In this document: positions 45,223 through 53,851 of the stretch, one piece after another
How the letters are laid out: every line of letters begins with the position of its first letter
How positions within the stretch are numbered: position 1 is the stretch's first letter
NCBI RefSeq assembly: GCF_026162645.1
Contig: NZ_JAOTBE010000006.1
Location: forward strand, 32,260 to 96,259
Direction: 5' to 3'
Length of the DNA stretch: 64,000 nt
DNA from: Paracoccus rhizosphaerae
Lineage (GTDB): Bacteria > Pseudomonadota > Alphaproteobacteria > Rhodobacterales > Rhodobacteraceae
The notes under the pieces: model-generated
Seen by the model: the letters and a program-made list of their open reading frames with translations, nothing else
Database searches by the model: none
Told to the model about the DNA's origin: nothing
Program-made: the position numbers and the translations under genes

Positions 45223-45993
45223 TCATTCGCGCAGCCGCCAGCCGGTGGCGAAGATCCAGCGGATAACCGCCATGCAGACGACGACCATCAGCGCCACGGC
45301 AAACAGCGACGTCCCCACCGGCACGTCGGCCAGCCCGAAGAACGCCCACCGGAACCCCGAGATCAGATAAAGGACCGGGTTCAGCTTGGCCACGCCCTCC
45401 CAGAAGGGCGGCAGCATGCTGGCCGAATAGAAGGCGCCGCCCAGGAAGACAAGCGGCATGATGACCATCATCGGCACGATCTGCAGTTGCTCGAAGGACT
45501 TGGCCCACAGCCCGATGATGAAGCCCAGAAGGCTGAAGCCCAGTGACGACAGGATCAGGAAGGCCAGCATCCAGAACGGGTGCAGGATGTGGACCCCCAC
45601 GAAGGCGAAGCTGGTCACAAGGATCACCAGCGCGATCATGATCGCCTTGACGGCGGCCGCGCCGACGAAGCCCAGGGTGACCTCGATCCAGCCCACTGGG
45701 GACACGAGGTATTCGAAGATCGTGCCGCTGAACTTGGGAAAATAGATCCCGAAGCTGGCGTTGCTGACGGCCTGCTGCAGCACCGTCAGCATCATCAGGC
45801 CGGGCACGATGAAGGCACCGTATTCCACGCCCTCGACCGACTGGATGCGCCCGCCGATGGCCGCGCCGAAGACAACGAAGTAAAGCACCGTCGACAGCAC
45901 GGGCGAGGCCAGCGACTGCCAGATGGTGCGGAAGAAGCGGGTCATCTCGTGGTGGAAGATGGCCCAGATGCCGTGCCAGTTCAGCGCGTTCAT
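45223..45993 (-). CDS. ABC-2 type transporter permease
   Basis: A 256-residue protein with six predicted membrane helices and the ABC-2 pattern FHHEMTRFFRTIWQSLASPVLSTVLYFVVFG near the start and FLGGAFYSASMLPPFWEGVAKLNPVLYLISGFRWAFFG near the end. It pairs with the adjacent ATPase gene, whose stop overlaps its start as ATGA. YadH/YhhJ-like exporters of this form carry polysaccharides or drugs; the substrate is not known. Confidence 0.92.
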   Translation of the reverse strand: MNALNWHGIWAIFHHEMTRFFRTIWQSLASPVLSTVLYFVVFGAAIGGRIQSVEGVEYGAFIVPGLMMLTVLQQAVSNASFGIYFPKFSGTIFEYLVSPVGWIEVTLGFVGAAAVKAIMIALVILVTSFAFVGVHILHPFWMLAFLILSSLGFSLLGFIIGLWAKSFEQLQIVPMMVIMPLVFLGGAFYSASMLPPFWEGVAKLNPVLYLISGFRWAFFGLADVPVGTSLFAVALMVVVCMAVIRWIFATGWRLRE

Positions 45994-46916
45994 GCCGCGT
46001 CCTCCGACACGAGGGACAGGAAGACCTCTTCCAGGCTGGACTGCCGGGTGGACACATCGCGCACGGTGATCCCGCGCGACGCCAGGTCGCCCAGCAGCCG
46101 GGCGATTCCGGTGCGTTCGGCCCGCGTGTCATAGTCATAGCGCAGGTGGCGGCCGTCGGTCAGCACCACGCCGCGATCGGCCAGGTCATCGGGGATCGCC
46201 TCCAGCGGCGCGTCGAGTTCGATGTTCAGGGTCTTCTTGCCAAATTCCCCCATCAGCTCGGCCGTCGGGCGGACCAGCAGCAGCTGGCCCTTGGCGATGA
46301 CGCCGACGCGGTCGGCCATCTCCTCGGCTTCTTCCAGGTAATGGGTGGTCAGGATGATGGTCACGCCCTCGCGGCGCAGGTCGCCCACGACCTGCCACAT
46401 CTCGCGGCGCAGAGCGACGTCGACCCCGGCGGTGGGCTCGTCCAGGAACAGCACCTTGGGCTGGTGCGACAGCGCCTTGGCGATCAGGACGCGGCGCTTC
46501 ATGCCGCCGGACAGCTCTCGCGTCGCGGCGTCACGCTTGTCCCACAGCGCCAGCGCCCGCAGGATGCGTTCGATATAGGCGTCGTCCGGCGGCATGCCGT
46601 AAAGGCCGCGCGTGAAGCGGACGCAGTTGATCACCTTCTCGAAGGGTTCGAGCGCGATCTCCTGCGGGACAAGGCCGATCAGCTTGCGCGCCGCGCGCCA
46701 GTCGGTGCGGATGTCGTGGCCGCCCACGCGGACCGTGCCGCCGGTCGGGACCACCAGCCCGCAGATGATCGAGATCATCGTCGTCTTGCCGGCCCCGTTC
46801 GGTCCCAGAAGGGCGATGATCTCGCCCTCGTCGATGGTCAGGCTGACATCGTCCAGGGCCTTGGTGCCGCTGCCATATTGTTTCGACAGGTGGTCGATTT
46901 CGATGATCGCGCCCAT
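45990..46916 (-). CDS. ABC transporter ATPase partner of the ABC-2 permease
   Basis: The 308-residue protein has Walker A LLGPNGAGKTTMI, Q-loop VPQEIALEPFEKV, signature ELSGGMKRRVLIAKAL, Walker B VLFLDEPTAGVDVALRR and the switch His in TTHYLEEAEEMAD, then a C-terminal regulatory part of about 80 residues. It energises export by the permease encoded next to it. The ATG at 46916 has GGAGG four bases upstream; the frame beyond it is not conserved. It is divergent from the rhomboid gene. Confidence 0.94.
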   Translation of the reverse strand: MGAIIEIDHLSKQYGSGTKALDDVSLTIDEGEIIALLGPNGAGKTTMISIICGLVVPTGGTVRVGGHDIRTDWRAARKLIGLVPQEIALEPFEKVINCVRFTRGLYGMPPDDAYIERILRALALWDKRDAATRELSGGMKRRVLIAKALSHQPKVLFLDEPTAGVDVALRREMWQVVGDLRREGVTIILTTHYLEEAEEMADRVGVIAKGQLLLVRPTAELMGEFGKKTLNIELDAPLEAIPDDLADRGVVLTDGRHLRYDYDTRAERTGIARLLGDLASRGITVRDVSTRQSSLEEVFLSLVSEDAA

Positions 46917-47128
46917 GCGCCCTCCGGTTCTTGGTGATGGGGGCCGCCAGCGCCCGGACTGGCAGATAGGCATCCGCCCCCGCGAATGCCAGAGCCGTGA
47001 TCCCGCCCGGCCGCAGGGTTGCACCGGCCACAGCCAGAGGGCAAGCTTTCGTGGACATGCAGCAAAGGCATCCGATGATTCCCCAGTCCATGCTGGAATG
47101 CCGCGTCCGATGACGGGGCAATGAGACG

Positions 47129-47857
47129 TTGTTTCCGATCCGCGACCACAACCCGTCACACCGCACGCCGCTGGTGACCTGGATGCTGATCGCCGCCAAC
47201 GTGGCGATGTACCTGGCGACCTTCCCGCTGATGCCGGGCGGAGAATACCTGTGGGCGCGGCTGGCGCTCTATCCGCTGGCGGTCGTGAACGGAGAGCTGG
47301 TGACGGGACTTCTGAGCCACATGTTCCTGCATGCGGGGCTGCTGCACCTGGTCGGGAACATGCTGTTCCTGTGGATCTTCGGCGACAACCTTGAAGACCA
47401 GATGGGCCGGCGGGCCTTCCTGGGCTTCTATTTGGCGGCCGGGCTGGCGGCGGCGGGCCTGCAGATCCTGGCAGATCCGCTGTCGCCGGTCCCGATGGTG
47501 GGCGCGTCAGGCGCCATTGCGGGGGTGATGGGCGGGTATCTTCTGATGTTCCCGCGGGCCAGGGTCGACGTGCTGGCGATCTTCATCATCTTCTTCAAAG
47601 TCTTCACGCTGCCGGCCTGGGCGATGCTGGGCATGTGGTTTGCGCTGCAGCTGTTCGGGGGCTTCACCAGCATCGGGGCCGAGGGCGGCGTGGCCTATTG
47701 GGCGCATGCCGGGGGCTTCGTCGGGGGCGTCCTGCTGGCCCTGCCGCTGTTCCTGAGACGCGGCGGGCCGGAGTTCTGGGCCCGCACTCAAGGCCACCCG
47801 CCGCACCCCGACGCGGTCTATTCCGCCACCCGCATCCCCGGCGTCACCCGCCGCTGA
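47129..47857 (+). CDS. Rhomboid-family intramembrane serine protease, TTG start
   Basis: The 242-residue membrane protein has the usual rhomboid layout: LLSHMFLHAGLLHLVGNMLFLWIFGDNLE, catalytic Ser in GASGAIAGVMGGY, and catalytic His in AHAGGFVGGVLL. Six to seven helices are predicted. The start must be TTG at 47129, because the MFPIRDHNPSHRTP opening is the family N-terminus and no ATG is in frame upstream with a better site. Substrates are unknown. Confidence 0.9.
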   Translation: MFPIRDHNPSHRTPLVTWMLIAANVAMYLATFPLMPGGEYLWARLALYPLAVVNGELVTGLLSHMFLHAGLLHLVGNMLFLWIFGDNLEDQMGRRAFLGFYLAAGLAAAGLQILADPLSPVPMVGASGAIAGVMGGYLLMFPRARVDVLAIFIIFFKVFTLPAWAMLGMWFALQLFGGFTSIGAEGGVAYWAHAGGFVGGVLLALPLFLRRGGPEFWARTQGHPPHPDAVYSATRIPGVTRR

Positions 47858-47872
47858 ACGGGCGCGGACGCC

Positions 47873-47918
47873 GCCCCCCATCGAGGGGGCCGCCGCCCGC
47901 CGGGGCCTGACGGCCCCG
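47873..47918. terminator. Two tandem GC hairpins between convergent rhomboid and mnmD genes
   Basis: The first stem pairs 47873-47878 with 47885-47890; the second pairs 47901-47907 with 47912-47918. Neither has a T run. They fill most of the 62-base gap between the two convergent stop codons. Confidence 0.55.
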
Positions 47919-47919
47919 A

Positions 47920-48594
47920 TCACCCGCGCAGGCGGCCCACGCTCATGTGCCGTTTGCGGCCGAAGCCCGGGCGGCGGTCGACGGCGAAACCCGCATCGGT
48001 CAGCGCCCGCCGGACATGGCCTGCGGCGGTGTAGGTCGCAAAGCTGCCGGCGGCAGCCGTATGCCGGCCCACCTGCGCCATCACGTCCGGCCCCCACATC
48101 TGCGGGTTCTTGGCCGGAGAGAAGCCGTCGAGGAACCAGGCATCTGCCAGCCCATCCCACGCCGGCAGCGTCTGGCGCACGTCGCCCAACACCAGCATCA
48201 AGCTGACGTGGCCAACCTGCAGCCGGTTTCCGCCCCACCCTGCGCGCAATTGGGCGGCAAGATCCGCCAGTTCGGGAAAGGCCGCATGGGCCTGCGCCAG
48301 TTGCGCCTTTGACATGGGATAGGCCTCGAAGCTGGTCATCCGGACAGGCACCTGCGTGACCTGCGCCAGGGCCAGCGCGTTCAGGCCGGTGCCGAAGCCC
48401 AGTTCGGCCACGTGAAAGCCCGGGACCAACCGCGAGGGCAGATCGTTGCCGTCCAGGAAGACGTGGCGCGTTTCTGCCAACCCTCCGGCCAGGCTGAAAT
48501 AGGGGTCGTCGAAACGGCTGGACACCGGCACGCCGCCGTCGCGCCAGTCCAGGGCAGGCTCGTCTTCGGGCCGTGGATCGGGTAGGTCGCTCAT
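47920..48594 (-). CDS. mnmD: tRNA 5-methylaminomethyl-2-thiouridine methyltransferase (MnmC N-terminal domain as separate protein, MnmD)
   Basis: The 224-residue protein is the SAM-dependent domain that completes wobble uridine modification at position 34 of certain tRNAs. FHVAELGFGTGLNALALAQ is the SAM site, and AWFLDGFSPAKNPQMWGPDV is the family signature. In many bacteria this domain is fused to a flavin oxidoreductase as MnmC; here it stands alone. The oxidoreductase partner is encoded on the other strand, starting 30 bases away. Confidence 0.92.
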   Translation of the reverse strand: MSDLPDPRPEDEPALDWRDGGVPVSSRFDDPYFSLAGGLAETRHVFLDGNDLPSRLVPGFHVAELGFGTGLNALALAQVTQVPVRMTSFEAYPMSKAQLAQAHAAFPELADLAAQLRAGWGGNRLQVGHVSLMLVLGDVRQTLPAWDGLADAWFLDGFSPAKNPQMWGPDVMAQVGRHTAAAGSFATYTAAGHVRRALTDAGFAVDRRPGFGRKRHMSVGRLRG

Positions 48595-48624
48595 GCATGG
48601 CAGCTTTCGGGGACGGGCAGCAGT

Positions 48625-49662
48625 TTGGCAAGTGACGGAACGATCCACGTGGCGGGCGCGGGCATCTTCGGCCTCAGCTGTGCTTGGGCGCTGCTGCAAC
48701 AGGGGGCGCGGGTGCGCATCTTCGAGGCGCGGCGAATCGGCGCGGGCTCGTCCGGCGGCCATGTCGGCGCCCTGGCCCCCCACGCGCCCGAGACCTGGAA
48801 CCCGAAGAAGGCGCTTCAGTTGGAGAGCCTGCTGGCGGCGGAAACGTTCTGGAGCGGGGTCGAGGCAGCCTCGGCCCTGCCCTCGGGCTATGGCCGGACC
48901 GGGCGGCTGCAGCCGGTGGCGGACGCCGAGACGGCCGAACGGCTGCAGGACCGGATCGCGGCGGCGGCGCGGAACTGGCCGGGTGGGATGGGCATGTCGC
49001 TGACCGACAGCCCCTGCGGACCGCTGATCCCCCACAGCCCCACGGGCCTGTGGCTGCTGGACGGGCTGACGGCGCTGCTGAACCCACGCGCGGCGCTTGC
49101 GGCGCTGGCGGGCGCGATCCGCGCCAGAGGCGGAGAGATCATCGAGCGCCAGACCGCCCCCGCCAACCATGCGCCGACGATCTGGGCCACCGGGACGCCG
49201 GGCCTTCTGGACCTGAACGCGGCGCTGGACCGCAAGGTCGGGCAGGGCGTCAAGGGTCAGTCGCTGCTGCTGGACTTTGCGGCCCCGGACAGCCCGCAGG
49301 TCTTTGCCGACGGGCTGCACATCGTGCCCCATGCCGACGGGACGACCGCGATCGGCTCGACCTCGGAAAACAGCTATGACCACGACCGGCCCGACGAACA
49401 GGCGGATGCGCTGCTGGCGCGGGCGGTGGCGATCTGCCCGGCCTTGGCAGGCGCGCCGGTGCTGGATGTCTGGGCAGGACTGCGGCCCCGCGCCCGCAGC
49501 CGGGCGCCGGTGCTGGCGCCGTGGCCGGGCCGCGCTGGCCACCTGATCGCCAACGGCGGCTTCAAGATCGGCTTCGGCATGGCGCCGCTGATCGCTGACC
49601 TGGCGGCACAGGTGGTGCTGGAGGGGCGGCAGAATCTGCCGGACCTCTTCGCCCTGCCCTGA
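48625..49662 (+). CDS. FAD-dependent oxidoreductase, MnmC C-terminal-like (DAO family), TTG start
   Basis: The 345-residue protein has the FAD motif IHVAGAGIFGLSCAWALLQQGARVRIFEA at its N-terminus, a GHVGALAPH segment, and a C-terminal GLRPRARSRAPVLAPWPGRAGHLIANGGFKIGFGMAP typical of D-amino-acid-oxidase-fold enzymes. Next to mnmD in divergent orientation, it may supply the carboxymethyl removal step done by the second half of MnmC. The start must be at or before the FAD loop; TTG at 48625 is the only fitting codon near a GGGACGGG-like site. Thirty bases separate the two starts. Confidence 0.8.
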   Translation: MASDGTIHVAGAGIFGLSCAWALLQQGARVRIFEARRIGAGSSGGHVGALAPHAPETWNPKKALQLESLLAAETFWSGVEAASALPSGYGRTGRLQPVADAETAERLQDRIAAAARNWPGGMGMSLTDSPCGPLIPHSPTGLWLLDGLTALLNPRAALAALAGAIRARGGEIIERQTAPANHAPTIWATGTPGLLDLNAALDRKVGQGVKGQSLLLDFAAPDSPQVFADGLHIVPHADGTTAIGSTSENSYDHDRPDEQADALLARAVAICPALAGAPVLDVWAGLRPRARSRAPVLAPWPGRAGHLIANGGFKIGFGMAPLIADLAAQVVLEGRQNLPDLFALP

Positions 49663-49714
49663 CGTCTTGCGCCCCGCCCCCGGCAGGCGGCAGAGTGGCG
49701 CAAAGGAGACGCCC

Positions 49715-50986
49715 ATGACCACCCGCCTCGACCACGCCTTTGCCGCCGTCGACGCCGCCAATTCGCAGGACCCGAACTGGGAGGAGGGGAAGCCCGCGAA
49801 CCTCCTCTATGGCCAGCGCATGACCGAGGAACAGCAGCGGATGTTCCCGCAGGCCGACGACGTGCTGCGCATCGCCTGCCGGGGCCAGCACATCGAACGC
49901 TGGACCCTGCCCCGCAGCGACTTTCCGATGAACCGCCCCGGCTACCTGCAGTGGCGCCAGGAGCAGGGCCGCCGACATGCCGAGCGCATTGCGGGCATTA
50001 TGGCTGACGCGGGCTATCCGGCCGAGGACATCGACCGCGCCCGCCGGATGCTGACCAAGCAGGGGATCAAGCGCGACCCGCAGGTGCAGGCGCTGGAGGA
50101 CGTGATCTGCTTCACCTTCATCCGCTGGTATCTGGGCGACTTCATGACGGCGATCCCGGACGAGAAGATGCCGCGGATCATCGAGAAGACTGCCCGCAAG
50201 ATGTCGGCCGAGGCGCGCGCCCGTGCGCTGGCCGAATTTCCGATGCCCGACACCTTCGCCCGCTATTTTCGCGACGCCGACGACAGCCGGCCCGTGACGC
50301 GCGCCGTGATCGTGTCGCACGGCCAGCCGGGCGATCCCGAGCCCCAGCAGGCCACCATCGAGGCGCTGGCGGCCGAGGTCGCCCGCCACGATCCTGGGCT
50401 GGAGGTGCTAGGCGCGACGCTGGCCATGCCGGGCGCGCTGGCCCGCACCTGCCGCAGCGACTGCGTGGTGTATCCGATGTTCATGGCCGAGGGCTGGTTC
50501 ACCGGCACCGAGCTGCCCCGCCGCCTGACCGAGGCCGGGGCGCCAGGCGCGCATATCATGCGGCCCTTCGGCACGGATCCGGGCCTGCCGGACCTGATCG
50601 TCGACAAGGTGCGGCAGGCCGCCGATGCGCAGGGCTGGACACTGGACCAGGTCACGCTGCTTCTGTCGGCGCACGGCTCGCAGCGCAGCCAGGCCAGCTT
50701 CCAGATCACCACTGCGCTGGCCGAGCGCCTGTCGCCGCATTTCGCCAGCGTCGTTACCGGATTTGTTGAACAGGAACCCTTCATCGCTGATGCAGCGCGT
50801 GGGCTGGACCGGGCGATCAGCCTGCCCCTGTTCGCGCTGAAGGCCGAACACGTGCTGGAGGACCTGCCCGAAGCTTTGGATAAGGCCGGGTTCGCGGGCC
50901 CTCGACTGGACCCGGTGGGGCTGGCGCCCGAGGTTCCCGCCATGATTGCCCGGTCCATCGCCGCGGAGGTCAAAGGACTGAAGTGA
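49715..50986 (+). CDS. DUF4202-CbiX fusion protein
   Basis: One uninterrupted frame of 423 residues joins two usually separate families. Residues 1-190 (RLDHAFAAVDAANSQDPNWEEGKPANLLYGQRM, TLPRSDFPMNRPGYLQWRQ, ALEDVICFTFIRWYLGDF) match DUF4202. Residues 194-423 (VIVSHGQPGDPEP, VVYPMFMAEGWFTGTELPRRL, LLLSAHGSQRSQASFQITTALAERL) match CbiX/SirB-type chelatases that insert Fe or Co into sirohydrochlorin. Residue 194 is an in-frame GTG that could serve as an internal start, without a visible ribosome-binding site. The main ATG follows AAAGGAG. Precise metal and role are unknown. Confidence 0.8.
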   Translation: MTTRLDHAFAAVDAANSQDPNWEEGKPANLLYGQRMTEEQQRMFPQADDVLRIACRGQHIERWTLPRSDFPMNRPGYLQWRQEQGRRHAERIAGIMADAGYPAEDIDRARRMLTKQGIKRDPQVQALEDVICFTFIRWYLGDFMTAIPDEKMPRIIEKTARKMSAEARARALAEFPMPDTFARYFRDADDSRPVTRAVIVSHGQPGDPEPQQATIEALAAEVARHDPGLEVLGATLAMPGALARTCRSDCVVYPMFMAEGWFTGTELPRRLTEAGAPGAHIMRPFGTDPGLPDLIVDKVRQAADAQGWTLDQVTLLLSAHGSQRSQASFQITTALAERLSPHFASVVTGFVEQEPFIADAARGLDRAISLPLFALKAEHVLEDLPEALDKAGFAGPRLDPVGLAPEVPAMIARSIAAEVKGLK

Positions 50987-51127
50987 AGGCCACGGTGGCG
51001 GGCTGCTGGTCCGGCCCGGCCCAGTCCCCTGCGTCCGGTCCGTGCCACCTGTGGCAGGAAGACCGGCGCAGCCCTTTCCAAGTCGTCAGCGGCAGGTGGG
51101 TAACATCCCGTCCCCGTGCAGCCCGCC

Positions 51128-51841
51128 CTATCGCAAGTAATAGGCGTAGCTGCCGGCGACGGCGAAGCCGAGGCTTGCATAGACAGCTCGCGCGACCTCG
51201 TTCTTCCCGCTGACGGCCAGCGCGATCCGGGACGCGCCTTGATCCGCGGCCCAGAAGGCCGCCTGGCGCATCATCCAGCAGGCCAGGCCCTGACGCCGGA
51301 AATCCGGCAGGACCTCGATGCCGTGGACCATGGCGACATCCCCGTGGCAGGCCACGAACCCCGCCCCCGCCGCCCGGTCGCGGATGCGGCCCAGAAGCGC
51401 GGCCTTGGGGTGGGGCACTTGCTCCATCACGGCCTGGCGTGCGGGACCGATGTTTCCGGCGGCCCAGATCTCGCGCTGGATGGCCAGCGGCGGCCAGATG
51501 GCAAAGGCGGTGACGGGCGGAAGGGGGCGGTCGGTCAACGCTGACAGGGGGGCAGAGAGGACCAGGGTCGGCGTGTCGATGCGATAGCCGCGGTTCTTCA
51601 GGGCGCGGATCAGGTCAACCTCGTCGTCCCAGGCGCGGAACAGCGGGGGCTGGTCCCAGTTCAGGTGCTGCGCCTCGGCCGCGTCAAGATCGGCGCCGGA
51701 CCAGCGGCCGACCGCGCGGGCCGAGCTGACGCGCCCGCCGGCGCCCCTGCCCCGGCCGACTGCGATGCCGCCGTGACGGGCGGTTTCGGCGGCAGGCCAT
51801 GTCGCCTCGAAGGCGGCGGCGATGCCGTCGTTGGGCCGCAC
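51128..51841 (-). CDS. GNAT-family N-acetyltransferase, GTG start
   Basis: The 237-residue protein ends with a GNAT domain: VHGIEVLPDFRRQGLACWMMRQAAFWAADQGASRIALAV carries the acetyl-CoA loop (RRQGLA), followed by ARAVYASLGF. The N-terminal half (LNWDQPPLFRAWDDEVDLIRALKNRGYRIDTPTLVL) is less conserved and may hold substrate recognition. Two bases separate its GTG start from the upstream stop, so it is in an operon with the cinA-like gene. The substrate cannot be inferred. Confidence 0.85.
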   Translation of the reverse strand: MRPNDGIAAAFEATWPAAETARHGGIAVGRGRGAGGRVSSARAVGRWSGADLDAAEAQHLNWDQPPLFRAWDDEVDLIRALKNRGYRIDTPTLVLSAPLSALTDRPLPPVTAFAIWPPLAIQREIWAAGNIGPARQAVMEQVPHPKAALLGRIRDRAAGAGFVACHGDVAMVHGIEVLPDFRRQGLACWMMRQAAFWAADQGASRIALAVSGKNEVARAVYASLGFAVAGSYAYYLR

Positions 51842-51843
51842 GG

Positions 51844-52584
51844 TCAGAGCCCGATGCGGGCGCGCAACGCGGCCATCGCCTGCCCCACGCGTTCGGCATC
51901 CAGGCCCCGCACCACAAGGTTCGTGCCCCAGCCGGTGTCGTCGCGGAACGGATAGGATCCGAGTGACAGATCGGCGTAGTCGGCGGCCACGGCCTGCAGA
52001 TCCTCGGCCACGTCGCTTTCGCCGCGCCGGACCTCGACCGTCAGCGACTGGACCGGCCGGCCGCCGGGCAGGCGCGGGATCAGCCAGTCGACCATGCCGC
52101 GGAACACCTCGGGGACGCCGGCCATGACATGCGTGCCACCGATGGAAAAGCCGGGGGCTGCGGAAACCGCGTTGTCGATCAGCGTCGCGCCCACCGGAAT
52201 GCGGGCCATCCGCAGGCGGTTCTCGGTCAGCTCCATCCCCATGCGGTCGCAGCGGTCCTGCAGCAGGGCGCGGGCATCGGGGTGGATCTCGACCGTGGTG
52301 CCATGCGCGGCGGCGACGGCATCGGCGGTGATGTCGTCATGCGTGGGGCCGATCCCGCCCGAGGTGAACAGCAGGTCGTAATCGCCCCCCAGGGTCCGGT
52401 CCAGCGCTCGGATGGCCGCCACGATGCGGTCGTGGTCGTCAGCCACGACGCGGATTTCGCGCAGGTCGAAGCCGGTGGCGGTCAACACTTGGGCCAAGTG
52501 ATGGGCGTTGCCTTCGCGGGTGCGGCCGGACAGGATTTCGTCACCGATGACCAGGATCGCGGCGGTGGGGTTGTCCGACTGCAT
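51844..52584 (-). CDS. CinA/MoaB-type molybdopterin-binding-domain protein
   Basis: This 246-residue protein has AILVIGDEILSGRTREGNAHHLAQVL, LLFTSGGIGPTHDDITADAVA and GTHVMAGVPEVFRGMVDWL, the signature of the N-terminal CinA domain. The C-terminal nicotinamide-nucleotide deamidase domain of full CinA is absent, as in many short alphaproteobacterial versions. The family's biochemical role in this form is uncertain. It is followed by the GNAT gene after two bases and is divergent from map. Confidence 0.87.
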   Translation of the reverse strand: MQSDNPTAAILVIGDEILSGRTREGNAHHLAQVLTATGFDLREIRVVADDHDRIVAAIRALDRTLGGDYDLLFTSGGIGPTHDDITADAVAAAHGTTVEIHPDARALLQDRCDRMGMELTENRLRMARIPVGATLIDNAVSAAPGFSIGGTHVMAGVPEVFRGMVDWLIPRLPGGRPVQSLTVEVRRGESDVAEDLQAVAADYADLSLGSYPFRDDTGWGTNLVVRGLDAERVGQAMAALRARIGL

Positions 52585-52691
52585 GGCATTTTCCCTTGTC
52601 TCAACGTTGCTGGGCCTATCTATGCCTGCCCCGAGGGCTGGAACAAGGGGACCATCAGGTCTATCTAGACCCCAGACAGAAAGGATTTGCC

Positions 52692-53489
52692 ATGGACCAG
52701 AGCCGTATCACCAAGGAAGGCATCCGTATCCATGCCGCCGAGGATTTCGCCGGCATGCGGAAGGCCGGGGCGCTGGCTGCGCAGATCCTGGACGAGGTCG
52801 GCGAGCTGGTCGCACCCGGCACAACGACGGGCGCGCTTGACGACTTCATCACCCGCCGGGTGGGCGAACTGGGCGCGACCTCGGCCACCATCGGCTATCG
52901 CGGGTATCAGCATGCCAGCTGCATCAGCGTGAACCACGTCGTCTGCCACGGGATCCCGGGCGACAAGGTGCTGAAGGAAGGCGATATCCTGAACATCGAC
53001 GTGACGGTGATCCTGGACGGCTGGTTCGGCGACAGCAGCCGCATGTATGTCGCGGGCCGCGCCTCGCTGAAGGCGCAGCGGCTGCTGCAGGTGACGCACG
53101 ACGCGCTGATGAAGGGGATCGAGGCGGTGCGCCCAGGCGCGACCTTCGGCGACATCGGCGCGGCGATCCAGACCTTTGCCGAGGAAAGGCGGATGTCGGT
53201 CGTGCGCGATTTCTGCGGTCATGGGATCGGGCGGGTGTTCCACGCGCCGCCGAACGTGCTACACTTCGGCAGGCCCGGCAAGGGTGCGATGTTGGAGGAG
53301 GGGATGTTCTTCACCATCGAGCCGATGATCAACCTGGGGCGACCCGAAACAAAGGTCCTGGCGGACGACTGGACGGCTGTGACGCGTGACAAGTCGCTGT
53401 CGGCGCAGTTCGAACATTCGATTGGCGTCACGTCGGATGGGTGCGAGATCTTCACCGCGTCGGACCAGTTCTTCCCGCAGATCGGTTGA
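52692..53489 (+). CDS. map: Type I methionine aminopeptidase
   Basis: Map removes the initiator methionine from nascent proteins. The 265-residue protein has the pita-bread fold motifs: ILNIDVTVILDGWFGDSSRMY with the first Asp ligands, FCGHGIGRVFHAPP with the His, TIEPMINLG with a Glu, and AQFEHSIGVTSDG with the final Glu. NHVVCHGIPG provides the catalytic His loop. GAAAGGATTTGCC precedes the ATG. Confidence 0.97.
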   Translation: MDQSRITKEGIRIHAAEDFAGMRKAGALAAQILDEVGELVAPGTTTGALDDFITRRVGELGATSATIGYRGYQHASCISVNHVVCHGIPGDKVLKEGDILNIDVTVILDGWFGDSSRMYVAGRASLKAQRLLQVTHDALMKGIEAVRPGATFGDIGAAIQTFAEERRMSVVRDFCGHGIGRVFHAPPNVLHFGRPGKGAMLEEGMFFTIEPMINLGRPETKVLADDWTAVTRDKSLSAQFEHSIGVTSDGCEIFTASDQFFPQIG

Positions 53490-53851
53490 GACCAGCAGGC
53501 TTCAGGGCAGCGCCCCGGGGGGTTCCACCCCCCGGCCCCCCTGGGGCGGAGGACGCGCGGCGATGGACGCTGACAAGTCATGGCGGCGCCTGTGGCCCGA
53601 CAGGGGTATCCGCACATTGCCGTCTGCTTTGACCGGCTAGCGGGGCAGCGGCTTGAATGCCGTACTGCGGGCACCAAGATCGCGAGGCATCGGGAAACGT
53701 TCGGCGGCTGCGGCGGGCAGAGACAGCGCTGCTGCCCTTGCCCGCTGCGGCATCGATCACGCCTTGCCAGTGCGAGACCGGGCAGGCTGCAGCAGACGCC
53801 GATGCAGGCAGCGCGCCAAGCGACATCGCCCGCGGCGACCCTTGGTACGGA
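53490..53851. other. Intergenic region after map
   Basis: No convincing gene lies in these 362 bases. Several open frames exist on both strands, but they are low in recognisable motifs and lack ribosome-binding sites. The left part contains the GC hairpins listed separately. The neighbours are convergent. Confidence 0.5.
53515..53535. terminator. GC hairpin after map
   Basis: A perfect 8-bp stem CCGGGGGG/CCCCCCGG with loop TTCCA begins 25 bases after the map stop. A second CCCC/GGGG pairing follows at 53536-53546. No T run is present. Confidence 0.5.
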
